This document shows positions 55,220 to 63,684 of a stretch of 64,000 bases of DNA, piece after piece. The translations under genes were made by a program, and so were the position numbers. Within the stretch, counting starts at the first letter, position 1. Each line of letters starts with the position of its first letter. The notes beneath the pieces are model-generated. The model was given only the letters and a program-made list of their open reading frames with translations. It ran no database searches and was not told the DNA's origin. Origin of the DNA: [Pseudopropionibacterium] massiliense (lineage in GTDB: Bacteria > Actinomycetota > Actinomycetes > Propionibacteriales > Propionibacteriaceae); the NCBI RefSeq assembly GCF_900607225.1, contig NZ_LR027842.1, positions 1,330,865 to 1,394,864 of the forward strand, given 5' to 3'.

Positions 55220-56713
55220 TTAGCGAACTTCGGCCACCGCGACCCGGGTCGGGGAAGAGGTGGCACGCCATGCGAGTCCTGTCGCGAAACCCGCCAGCAG
55301 CACGAGAAGCACGTTGCGCGCCACCAGGGTGGAGGACTCGAAGCCGGATCCGTTGGGTATCGCCATGATCCCCAAGGTTCCCCAAGGATAGGTGTACTGG
55401 GTGAGTACCGCCACGAGCACCAAGCCGGTGGCCAGAACCCTGCGAGGGCGTCGTAGCCATGGGCTGGTCTTGAGGGCGAGCAGGGCGGCCAGCGGTCCTG
55501 CCAGCCATTGCACGTACTGCGTGGAGAGGGTCTTGTTCGCGATCACGGTGGCGAGCGTCACGGCGAGTACCGACAACAGAATGGCTTGGGGTGCTCCTTC
55601 GTCGTTCGAGTGGAACTTACGGAGCAATCTCCATGCGAGTGCCACGGTGAGCAGGAGCGAACCAGCCGTGAGGAAGGTCGACAGCCCGAGAAGGACATCG
55701 ACGGCCGGTCCCTGGAATTCGATGGCGTTGTATTTGCTGAGTGCCACCTGCCAGGCCGGGTTGGTGGTGAACGTGCGCAGGAATACGAGTGCCGTCGCAG
55801 GTATCGACTCCATCTGGAGCCCACGGTTCGACTGCCAGATCATGGGTGATGTGGAACGGGACCATCCGCCTATCAGCAACGATGCGAGGCCCAGCGAGAA
55901 CCCGGCGGCGACGAAACCGATCAGGCGGAGTCGTCCCTTCCCCGTGTGCAGGGGCGCAGGGGCCGACATCGGGGCGATCAGCAGGGCAGGCCAGAGTTTT
56001 ATCGCAGCACCGAGGCCGATCAGGGCTCCCGATATCGCGGGATGACGATTCAGCCACAGACAGGCCAGGGCGACGGCTGCGGCCGTCAACATGTCGAAGC
56101 GGAACCACACGATGGGTCCGCAGGCGCCGATGAACAGGATCCAGAAAACGGTGGCGCCCACCGAGCCGTATCTGAAGAGCATCGCTGCCACGATCCCGTC
56201 GAGCAGGAGCATTGCTGAGGCGAAGACCGGAAGCCAGGAATTGAAAGCGGTGGCGCGATAGGGCAGGGAAACGCTGAACCAGACTGCGACGAGCAGAATG
56301 ATCAGGGCGCTTCCCCCGAGAAGAGCAGGTTTTCTGTGCCCTTGGTTCCACAGCACGGCGATGGGGACGATGCCGGCCAGAAGTCCCCCGAGCAGGAGGA
56401 AGGGCAGCCACCAGGGGTGGCCTCCCCCGAGTGTGTAGAGAAACTCCAGGAACCAGACGGCGGGAAGCGGATACTCCGTCATCACCCCGGGGCCCGCCAG
56501 GGCCGTGGCGCACTGCGGGTTCTGGCTTCCGTCGCCGAGCAGGCACCAGAGCCAGTACCCGTAGTAGCTGACGTCATTCTGGACGAAGGAAACGTGGGGG
56601 ATCTTCCACAGCAGGACATTGAACGCACGGGTCGCCACGAACATCAGGGCTATCGCGAGGGCCGATGTGGCGCGGGAGGAGCGCTTGATGGGTGTTGGCG
56701 CGGTCTCGGTCAA
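55220..56713 (-). CDS. Polytopic membrane glycosyltransferase, GT87/DUF2029-like
   Basis: 497-residue membrane protein with roughly ten to twelve hydrophobic segments. VQNDVSYYGYWLWCLLGDGS near the N-terminus, EYPLPAVWFLEF, and GALIGLGAAIKLWPALLI are typical of the DUF2029/GT87 family of polyprenyl-phosphate-sugar-dependent (often mannosyl) transferases that build cell-envelope glycans. The frame runs upstream into tRNA-Arg. The best start is TTG 56713, with AGGGGG 8 nt before it. The sugar and acceptor are unknown. Confidence 0.8.
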   Translation of the reverse strand: MTETAPTPIKRSSRATSALAIALMFVATRAFNVLLWKIPHVSFVQNDVSYYGYWLWCLLGDGSQNPQCATALAGPGVMTEYPLPAVWFLEFLYTLGGGHPWWLPFLLLGGLLAGIVPIAVLWNQGHRKPALLGGSALIILLVAVWFSVSLPYRATAFNSWLPVFASAMLLLDGIVAAMLFRYGSVGATVFWILFIGACGPIVWFRFDMLTAAAVALACLWLNRHPAISGALIGLGAAIKLWPALLIAPMSAPAPLHTGKGRLRLIGFVAAGFSLGLASLLIGGWSRSTSPMIWQSNRGLQMESIPATALVFLRTFTTNPAWQVALSKYNAIEFQGPAVDVLLGLSTFLTAGSLLLTVALAWRLLRKFHSNDEGAPQAILLSVLAVTLATVIANKTLSTQYVQWLAGPLAALLALKTSPWLRRPRRVLATGLVLVAVLTQYTYPWGTLGIMAIPNGSGFESSTLVARNVLLVLLAGFATGLAWRATSSPTRVAVAEVR

Positions 56714-56762
56714 GCACGGACCCCCTGGAATTCTGGGATTGCCGGCAACGCCGGCCGTGAAG

Positions 56763-56834
56763 CGCCCCCGCGAGGATTCGAACCTCGGCACCCGCCTCCG
56801 GAGGGCGGTGCTCTATCCCCTGAGCTACGGGGGC
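56763..56834 (-). tRNA. tRNA-Arg (CCG)
   Basis: Acceptor stem GCCCCCG/CGGGGGC with discriminator G. The D-arm is TAGCTCAGGGGATAGAGCA, and the anticodon stem CCGCC/GGCGG holds loop CTCCGGA with anticodon CCG. The T-loop is GGTTCGAATCC. CCA is not encoded. Confidence 0.95.
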
Positions 56835-56947
56835 TTCGACGTTCGAAAGGCTAGCACGAACCCGAAGGCTCAGGGCAACTCGGAGTTCCCGAGGATGTGG
56901 TGAATCGGTCATCCTTCGGTTGCGCCCCGGCCTGGGTGAGCCGCGAT

Positions 56948-56977
56948 CCCTGCGATGACGATGCGGTCATCGCAGGG
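56948..56977. terminator. 12-bp hairpin after the LacI-family gene
   Basis: CCCTGCGATGAC (56948-56959) and GTCATCGCAGGG (56966-56977) form a perfect stem with a 6-nt loop. It lies 55 bp beyond the stop of the leftward regulator and upstream of tRNA-Arg. No U-tract. Confidence 0.6.
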
Positions 56978-57032
56978 GGGGCGATCCGTCCGGTGCGCTC
57001 GCACCGTCGGCGAGACATCCCGAGAACCCGGG

Positions 57033-58049
57033 TCAGGAAGCGGTGGAGTTCCGGATGCTGATGCCGGCAGGAGGCATCACCAGTTTCGCGCGTTCCGCCC
57101 CGGGTTCCCGGATTCTGCGGATCATCAGCTCCCCGGCGAGGGACCCCTGACGTTCGGTCCCGAGGGTCACCGAGGTCAGGGAGATGGCCGGACTGCGGGC
57201 CAGGAAGGTGTCGTCGATGGTCGCGATGGCCAGCTCCCCCGGGATCGCCATCCGCCTGGAACGCGCCAGGGCCAGGGCGCCGAGCGCGGCCAGGTCGTTG
57301 CCCACGAAGAGCGCAGTGGGACGCGGTCCGGTGCCGTCCAGGAGCCGATCGGTGGCCGCGAAGCCCCCGTCGTCGGTGGTGTCACACGACTCCACCATGA
57401 TGTGTTCGGCCAGTCCGTGGGAACTCATGCGTTGCTCGTATACCCGGCGCCGGATCGGGAAGGTTCCCGTGCCGGGGCCGCTGATGTGGGCAATCCGGCG
57501 ATGGCCGAGGCCCAGCAGGTGATCCATGACCAGGGTGGCGGCCGCGTGATCGTCGGGAACCACCACGTCCAGGTCCGACAGGTCGAATTCGTGGTTTCCC
57601 GCGACCACCGTCGGTATGCACCGCATCGCGCGGGCGAGGGCAGGGGTCACGTGCATGGTCCCGGCCAGGACCAGCCCGTCCACCTGGCCCTCGGCGAAGG
57701 CCTTCACCAAGCGCTCGTGGAGTCTCTGCTCGACCCGCATGTCACCCACCAGCATGAAGTACCCGTGGCGGTCCAGGACGCTGGCCAGTCCCGCCAGGAA
57801 TTCTCCGTGCCACGGCTGCCTGATGTCGTTGCCGAGCACGCCGATGGCCCCGCTGCGGTTGCGGGTCAGGTTCCTGGCCGCGGTGTTCGGGCGGTAGTCG
57901 AGTTCGCGGATGGCCTGCGCGATCGCGTCGCGGGTGCTGTCGGTGATCCGGCCCTGCAGGTAGCGCGAGACGGTGGATTTCGAAACTCCGGCGCGCAGGG
58001 CCACGTCGCGGATCGTGGCCCTCTCGGCGGGGCGTTGTGAACTGGGCAA
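57033..58049 (-). CDS. LacI-family transcriptional regulator
   Basis: 338-residue repressor. The N-terminal LacI helix-turn-helix (ATIRDVALRAGVSKSTVSRY) is followed by a periplasmic-binding-protein-like sugar sensor domain. No ATG or GTG is available near the HTH. TTG 58049 places 10 residues before it, while TTG 58079 adds 10 more and would be leaderless after TAATCT (58087-58092 on the minus strand). It is divergent from a sugar transporter pseudogene and shares an operator with it. Confidence 0.88.
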   Translation of the reverse strand: MPSSQRPAERATIRDVALRAGVSKSTVSRYLQGRITDSTRDAIAQAIRELDYRPNTAARNLTRNRSGAIGVLGNDIRQPWHGEFLAGLASVLDRHGYFMLVGDMRVEQRLHERLVKAFAEGQVDGLVLAGTMHVTPALARAMRCIPTVVAGNHEFDLSDLDVVVPDDHAAATLVMDHLLGLGHRRIAHISGPGTGTFPIRRRVYEQRMSSHGLAEHIMVESCDTTDDGGFAATDRLLDGTGPRPTALFVGNDLAALGALALARSRRMAIPGELAIATIDDTFLARSPAISLTSVTLGTERQGSLAGELMIRRIREPGAERAKLVMPPAGISIRNSTAS

Positions 58050-58086
58050 GGCTGGCTGATTCCGGTCGGGGGTTGACAACGGGGTG

Positions 58087-58115
58087 AGATTAGCAAAGTA
58101 TTGGGACCGGTCCCA
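58087..58115. promoter_or_regulatory. LacI-type operator palindrome overlapping the regulator promoter
   Basis: TGGGACCGGTCCCA (58102-58115) is a perfect 14-bp palindrome with the central CG typical of LacI-family operators. On the minus strand its outer half supplies the -35 (TGGGAC) of a promoter whose -10 is TAATCT (58087-58092), 17 bp away. It is probably an autoregulatory site that also controls the divergent transporter. Confidence 0.75.
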
Positions 58116-58147
58116 GATTTGTGCGAACAAAGTTCCGGGGTCTGGGA

Positions 58148-58164
58148 GTTCCCTGTGGGGGAAC
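58148..58164 (+). promoter_or_regulatory. Leader hairpin before the sugar transporter
   Basis: GTTCCC (58148-58153) and GGGAAC (58159-58164) can form a 6-bp hairpin with a 5-nt loop just upstream of the Shine-Dalgarno GAGAGGAG. Confidence 0.35.
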
Positions 58165-58180
58165 CACGAGAGGAGCGACG

Positions 58181-59627
58181 ATGCCCAACCAGACAAGTGC
58201 CCATTCAGGGGGTGCCCACCGCCACCCCACCCCACCCTGCCTCCGAACGAACCCGGTCCCCATGGCCGCAGGCTTGGCCTGATCGCGGTCGTGGCCACCT
58301 TCGGTGGTCTGCTGTTCGGTTACGACACCGGGGTCATCAACGGTGCCCTGGACTCCATGAAACCCGATCTGGGGCTGACCGACTGGACCACCAGTTTCGT
58401 CACATCGATCCTGATCTTCGGAGCCGCCATCGGTGGCGTGTGTGAGGGGAGCGTCTCCACCCGTTTCGGCCGGAAACGCAGCATCCAGTCCCTGGCCCTC
58501 ATCTCTTCATGCTGGGAACCCTCGGCTGTGTTCTCTCACCGAGCTGGGTGGCGCTGGCGATCTTCCGGTTCGTCCTGGGACTGGCGGTCGGCGGGGCGTC
58601 CGCGGTGGTCCCGGTCTTCCTGGCCGAGATCGCGCCCTCCGAGACGCGGGGCCGGATAGTCACGCGCAACGAGTTCATGATCGTCTTCGGCCAATTCCTG
58701 GCCTTCGTCATCAACGCGGTCATCCACAACTACTGGGGAAGCATCAACGGGATCTGGCGCGTGATGCTGCTGGTGGCCGTGCTGCCCGCGTTCGGCCTGT
58801 TCTTCGGGATGTTACGAGTCCCCGAGTCGCCGCGCTGGCTCGTGGCCAAGGGAAGGGACCGGGAGGCCCACGAGGTGCTGAAGCTGATCCGCTCCCCGAA
58901 ACGGGCCGACGCCGAGCTGGAGGAGGTTCGGCGCCTGGTGGAGGAGGACCGCAGGATGGTTCAGATGGGATGGTCGGCGATCCTTCACACCAGGTGGATC
59001 CGCAGGGTCGTGCTGATCGGGGTCGGAATCGGGGTCTTCTCCCAGTTCAGCGGCATCAACGTGATCATGTACTACGGGACCGAGCTGCTCAAGACCTCGG
59101 GATTCTCAGCCGATTCCGCCATCATCGCGAACACCCTCAACGGTGTGGCATCCATGATCGGCGTGACGCTCGCGGTGATGATCACCAACCGTTTCCGCAG
59201 GCGCGTGATGATCATCCTGGGATTCTGTCTGACGACCTTCTTCCACGTCCTGGTCGGACTCTCCGCCCAGTTCGTTCCCGATGAGTTCGCGGGCAAGCCC
59301 TATCTGATCCTCGCGTTCGTCGCGCTTTTCGTGTTCTCCATGCAGGCCTTCATCGGTCCGCTCAGCTGGCTGCTGTTGTCCGAGATGTTCCCGCTGAGGA
59401 CGCGTTCCTTCGCGATGGGCTTCTCCGTGTTCATGCTGTGGCTCGCGAACGGGCTGGTCACGCTGGGATTCCTGCCCGTCGTCACCGCGATCGGGGTCGG
59501 CCCGACCTTCGGGATCTTCGCCCTGCTCGGCGTGATCGCGATCTGGTTCATGGTGCGTCACGTGCCCGAGACCTCCGGCAAGACCCTTGAGGCCGTCGAG
59601 GAGGAGTTCCGCGCTCAAGGGGAGTAG
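58181..59627 (+). pseudogene. MFS sugar porter (IolT-like), broken by two frameshifts
   Basis: Sugar porter of the major facilitator family, about 480 residues if repaired. ATG 58181 has a strong Shine-Dalgarno (GAGAGGAG) but runs to a stop near 58281. The conserved ATFGGLLFGYDTGVINGAL and GRKRSIQSLALI are in the next frame. From 58506 the remaining 370 residues (FRFVLGLAVGGASAVVPVFL; PESPRWLVAKGRDREAHEVL) are in the third frame. The first shift is explained by one extra copy of CCACC (three copies, 58222-58236) and the second by an extra TC at 58504-58505. It may be a pseudogene, a phase-off gene or an assembly error. Confidence 0.82.
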
Positions 59628-59719
59628 GCAATCGGAATCTTGTCCCAACGTGCCCATTTCGTGGGGCGTGCCGGAGTTTCATCGGTCCCGGCGCGCCCCT
59701 TCTGGCAAGCTTTGACCCC

Positions 59720-61123
59720 ATGACCCACGCTCACATCGCCGGCTCGATCCATGCCGACGCCGCCAAAACGGGACCGCAGTGGCTCACGCTGCCCGAAAAC
59801 CTCAACCAGCTGCGAGCGGAACTGTGGCCCGCCGGGACCGGGAGGGATGAAGAGGGTCGTATCGTGATCGGTGGGGTCCCCCTGGCGCGGGTCGCGGCCG
59901 AGCAGGGCACACCCGCCTACGTGATCGACGAGCAGGACCTCCGCGCCAGGGCTCGGGCCTTCCGCGACAGCTTCGCCGGGTGGCGGGTCTACTACGCGGG
60001 AAAGGCCCTGCTGACACGAGCGGTGGCGCGCTGGATGGCCGAGGACGGGCTCCACATGGACGTGACGACCATGGGGGAGATGCGAATCGCCCTGGCAGGG
60101 GGGATGCCGGCGGAGCGGCTCGGTTTCCACGGCAACAACAAATCGGCGGAGGAGATCCGTTTCGCCCTCGAACAGGGGGTCGGGCGAATCATCGTCGACT
60201 CCTTCCACGAGATCGACCGCATCGAGACCGCCTGCCGGGAGCTCGGGAGGAGGGCCCATGCGCTGGTGCGGGTCACCACCGGGGTGGAGGCCCACACGCA
60301 CGAGTACATCGCCACGGCCCACGAGGACCAGAAATTCGGCCTGTCCATTCTGGGTGGTCACGCCCTCGCGGCGCTGGTGCGGTGCCAGTCGTCGCCCTTC
60401 ATCGAGCTTCGCGGCATCCACAGCCACATCGGTTCCCAGATCTTCGAGACCCACGGTTTCGAGGTGGCGATCCGCCGCGCGTTGCGGTTGGCGGAGCAGT
60501 TCCGTGTCGCCACCGGGGTGGAGCTCGCTGAACTGGACCTCGGGGGCGGATTCGGAATCGCCTACACGGAGGCCGATTCACCCATGCCCACCGACGCCCT
60601 CGCCCGGGCATTCGAGGACATCCTCGAACACGAGTGCCAGGGTTTCGGGTTGAAACGCCCCCAACTCAGCATCGAACCCGGCCGCGCCATCTGCGGCCCG
60701 GCCGGGGTCGCCCTGTACGAGGTCGGGACCGTGAAGGTGGTGGAGCTGGAGAACGGGCGTTCGCGCACCTACGTCTCCGTTGACGGGGGCATGAGCGACA
60801 ACATCCGTCCGGCCCTGTACGCTGCCGAGTACTCCTGCGCCTTGGCGAACCGGGCCACGGAGGCCGACCCCGTGCTCGCGCGGGTCGTCGGGAAACACTG
60901 CGAGGGAGGCGACATCCTGATCCGGGATGTCTTCCTGCCCCGGGACATCCACCCCGGCGACCTGATTGCGGTTCCCGGTTCCGGAGCGTATTGCCGATCG
61001 ATGGCCAGTAACTACAATCAGATTCCGAAACCGCCCCTGCTGGCGGTGCGCCGGGGGGAGACACGAACGCTTCTCAGGCGTGAGACCCTGGAAGACCTGA
61101 TGCGACTTGACGTAGGGGAGTGA
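59720..61123 (+). CDS. lysA: Diaminopimelate decarboxylase
   Basis: 467-residue PLP enzyme giving L-lysine from meso-diaminopimelate. The PLP lysine is in VYYAGKALLT, with HGNNKSAEEI, GIHSHIGSQIFE, ELDLGGGFGIAY, SIEPGRAICGPAG and VVGKHCEGGDIL following. Its length is normal for the actinobacterial enzyme. It is followed by hom (GTGA overlap region) and thrB, the usual aspartate-family cluster. There is no Shine-Dalgarno before ATG 59720. Confidence 0.96.
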   Translation: MTHAHIAGSIHADAAKTGPQWLTLPENLNQLRAELWPAGTGRDEEGRIVIGGVPLARVAAEQGTPAYVIDEQDLRARARAFRDSFAGWRVYYAGKALLTRAVARWMAEDGLHMDVTTMGEMRIALAGGMPAERLGFHGNNKSAEEIRFALEQGVGRIIVDSFHEIDRIETACRELGRRAHALVRVTTGVEAHTHEYIATAHEDQKFGLSILGGHALAALVRCQSSPFIELRGIHSHIGSQIFETHGFEVAIRRALRLAEQFRVATGVELAELDLGGGFGIAYTEADSPMPTDALARAFEDILEHECQGFGLKRPQLSIEPGRAICGPAGVALYEVGTVKVVELENGRSRTYVSVDGGMSDNIRPALYAAEYSCALANRATEADPVLARVVGKHCEGGDILIRDVFLPRDIHPGDLIAVPGSGAYCRSMASNYNQIPKPPLLAVRRGETRTLLRRETLEDLMRLDVGE

Positions 61124-61125
61124 AC

Positions 61126-62439
61126 ATGGCTGAGGAGACCTCGTCATTGAAGGTGGCGCTGCTCGGTGCCGGTGTGGTGGGTTCCCAGGTGGCCCGAATC
61201 CTGAGCCAGGAAGCGGAGTCCTTGCGTCAGCGCATAGGGCGCTCCTTGGAGCTCGTCGGTATCGGGGTGCGTAGACTCGACGTGGAACGTCCCGGAATCG
61301 ATCCCTCCTTGTTCACCACGGACACGCACGGACTCGTCACTCGAGGCGACCTGGATCTCGTCATCGAGGTGATCGGCGGCATCGAACCCGCGCGAACCCT
61401 GCTCGCCGAGGCCATGAATGCTGGGGCCTCCGTGGTCACCGCCAACAAGGCGCTGCTCGCCGAGGACCTGGCGCAGCTGGGTGCAACCGCCAAGAGGAAC
61501 GGCGTCGACCTCTACTACGAGGCGGCGGTGGCGGGAGCGATCCCGATCATCCGGCCGCTCCGGGAGTCCTTGGTCGGGGATGAGATTCGTACGGTCATGG
61601 GGATCGTCAATGGCACCACCAACTACATCCTCGACCAGATGACCACGAATCACCTGAGTTTCGACGTGGCGCTTCGCCAGGCCCAGGAACTCGGTTTCGC
61701 GGAGGCTGATCCCACCGCCGACATCGAGGGCAAGGACGCGGCCGCGAAGGCCGCGATCCTCGCCGGGTTGGCATTCCACACCGAGGTGCACAGTTCCGAG
61801 GTCTTCTGCGAGGGTATTGCGTCTGTGACGGAGGCCGACATCCTGGCCGCCGACCGGATGGGATGTGTGGTGAAACTGCTCGCCGTCGCCAAACTGGCCG
61901 ATGACGACCGGGTCATCGTCAAGGTCCACCCCACCATGGTCCCGAAGACCCATCCGCTGGCCTCCGTCTCCGGGGCATACAACGCGATCTTCGTCGAATC
62001 GGTCGAGGCCGGACAACTGATGTTCCTCGGTCAGGGGGCGGGGGGTGCTCCCACCGCCTCCGCGGTCATGGGGGATGTGGTGACCGTGGCGCGCAACCGG
62101 GTGCGGGGAACCGCTGGCCACCTGGGGACCGGATACACCAAACGTGAGGTCGCCCCCATCGGGGACGCCACCAGCCGGTACTACATCCGTTTCCAGGTGG
62201 AGGACAAACCGGGTGTCCTGGCGAAGTGCGCCACCATCTTCGGTGCTCATCGAGTTTCCCTGCAAACCTGTCAGCAATCCTACCTGGAGGGTCTGGGACG
62301 CACCGACGGATTCACCGCGGAGCTGAACTTCATGACCCACGACGCTCGTGAACAGGATCTCCAGGACGTTGTCGCGGCGCTCCGGGAGGCCCCCTTCATC
62401 GGGGAAGCCATCGACTACATGCGCATCGAGGGCAAGTGA
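61126..62439 (+). CDS. hom: Homoserine dehydrogenase
   Basis: 437-residue NAD(P)-dependent enzyme producing homoserine for threonine and methionine. The nucleotide-binding LLGAGVVGSQVARIL, MGIVNGTTNYIL, EADPTADIEGKDAAAKAAIL and a C-terminal ACT domain (about 350-437) are present. ATG 61126 is preferred because GGGGAG (61115-61120) then has 5-nt spacing; GTG 61120 overlaps that site. The stop overlaps thrB by 4 bp. Confidence 0.96.
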   Translation: MAEETSSLKVALLGAGVVGSQVARILSQEAESLRQRIGRSLELVGIGVRRLDVERPGIDPSLFTTDTHGLVTRGDLDLVIEVIGGIEPARTLLAEAMNAGASVVTANKALLAEDLAQLGATAKRNGVDLYYEAAVAGAIPIIRPLRESLVGDEIRTVMGIVNGTTNYILDQMTTNHLSFDVALRQAQELGFAEADPTADIEGKDAAAKAAILAGLAFHTEVHSSEVFCEGIASVTEADILAADRMGCVVKLLAVAKLADDDRVIVKVHPTMVPKTHPLASVSGAYNAIFVESVEAGQLMFLGQGAGGAPTASAVMGDVVTVARNRVRGTAGHLGTGYTKREVAPIGDATSRYYIRFQVEDKPGVLAKCATIFGAHRVSLQTCQQSYLEGLGRTDGFTAELNFMTHDAREQDLQDVVAALREAPFIGEAIDYMRIEGK

Positions 62440-63320
62440 GACTCACCGTACGTGTCCCGGCGACCACCGCCAATCTGGGTTCGGGATTCGACTGCGTGGG
62501 GTTGGCCGTGGACTGGTTCGACGAATTGACCCTGGAGGTCTCGGGGACCGGGGGGATCGACATCGAGGTGACCGGTGAGGGCGCCCAACAGGTGCCGCGA
62601 GACGAGTCCCATCTCGTGATCGCAACCTTGCTGCACGCCCTGCGCCAATGGGGCAGGACACCACCCGGTGGTTTGCGACTCACGGCGCACAACACGATTC
62701 CGCACTCACGCGGCCTCGGTTCCTCCGCCGCCGCCATCGTGGCTGGTTGCGCCTTTGCCCACGGAATCGCCTTTCCTGATGAGGAACTGGACCGTACCGA
62801 GCTGACCCGGATCTCCAGCTTCCTGGAAGGGCATCCGGACAATGCGGGGGCGGCGGTCTGGGGCGGTGTGATTCTGGCCTGGCTCGATGGTGAACGGGTC
62901 GAACTGATCCGGTTGCGACCCGCGGAAGGCCTGCAATGTCTCGTGTTCGTTCCCGACCTGGAAGTGCGCACCGCAGGAGCCAGGGCGGTCCTGCCCGACA
63001 TGGTCACCCGTAAGGACGCCGTGGCGCAGGCCGTGGCGGCCGCATCTCTTCCCCTGGCCCTTGAGCAACGCCCCGATCTGTTGTTGCCCGCCACGAGAGA
63101 CCGTCTGCATCAGTTCCAGAGAGCCGAGTTGATGCCGGCCTCCTGGTCGTTGTTGCGACGATTGCGGCAGGCCGGGGTTCCCGCAACCATATCCGGGGCG
63201 GGGCCGACCGTGTTCGCTGTCGGGCTGGAGGATCAACTGGCGAAAGCGGGGTCCCTCGAACACGAAGGATTTCGGCGGCATGACCTCGCGCTGGGTGGGG
63301 GAGTGCAGATCCTGGGCTGA
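62436..63320 (+). CDS. thrB: Homoserine kinase
   Basis: 294-residue GHMP kinase that phosphorylates homoserine for threonine synthesis. RVPATTANLGSGFDCVGLAV and the ATP motif PHSRGLGSSAAAIVAG are diagnostic. It starts at GTG 62436 within the hom stop. thrC is not next to it; rho follows after 364 bp. Confidence 0.95.
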   Translation: MRLTVRVPATTANLGSGFDCVGLAVDWFDELTLEVSGTGGIDIEVTGEGAQQVPRDESHLVIATLLHALRQWGRTPPGGLRLTAHNTIPHSRGLGSSAAAIVAGCAFAHGIAFPDEELDRTELTRISSFLEGHPDNAGAAVWGGVILAWLDGERVELIRLRPAEGLQCLVFVPDLEVRTAGARAVLPDMVTRKDAVAQAVAAASLPLALEQRPDLLLPATRDRLHQFQRAELMPASWSLLRRLRQAGVPATISGAGPTVFAVGLEDQLAKAGSLEHEGFRRHDLALGGGVQILG

Positions 63321-63684
63321 ACGGTGCCGGGGATCTTCAGCACCCGGGTGGCGTGCAAAATCCTTCGGGGGAGGATGGGTGTCGTGATCGTACCTGTGGG
63401 GACCTGACCGTGTTGCTCCGCCTGAGTGGGTGGCGTGCTGGGGGATGCGTCGCTGCACGTCACCTGCTCACAGAGGTCCACGGTAATGCTCCGGAACCGC
63501 CTCAGGACCCTATCCGTGGCGTCAGCTGGGGAGAAGGACGGGCTTTGTGTTAGTATTTCACCAGTCATCTGAACGGCGCCGGTGGCGGTTTCTTTTACCA
63601 CCGTGAAATGAGCGCTTTGACTAGACACTTCACCGGTTGAGCATTTTCAGTGCCACCGGTTTCCTGAGTTAAGGAAGGCAATCC
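63321..63684 (+). promoter_or_regulatory. Long leader/promoter region of rho
   Basis: 364 bp without a supported gene. TAGTAT (63551-63556) and a second set TTGACT (63617-63622) - 18 bp - GCATTT (63641-63646) are candidate promoter elements. CGGTGG (63580-63585) and CCACCG (63598-63603) can form a hairpin. CACCGGT occurs twice (63631-63637 and 63654-63660). The Shine-Dalgarno AAGGAAGG is at 63671-63678. Such a long leader would suit rho autoregulation, which is known in other bacteria. Confidence 0.4.

Noticed and set aside
58181-58515. Programmed ribosomal frameshifting in the MFS gene
   Set aside because: No slippery heptamer or stimulatory pseudoknot is apparent, two shifts would be needed, and both are simply explained by tandem duplications (CCACC and TC).
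63353-63553. 66-codon plus-strand frame upstream of rho
   Set aside because: No ribosome-binding site or recognisable family; Cys/Arg-rich composition looks like chance coding in GC-rich DNA.
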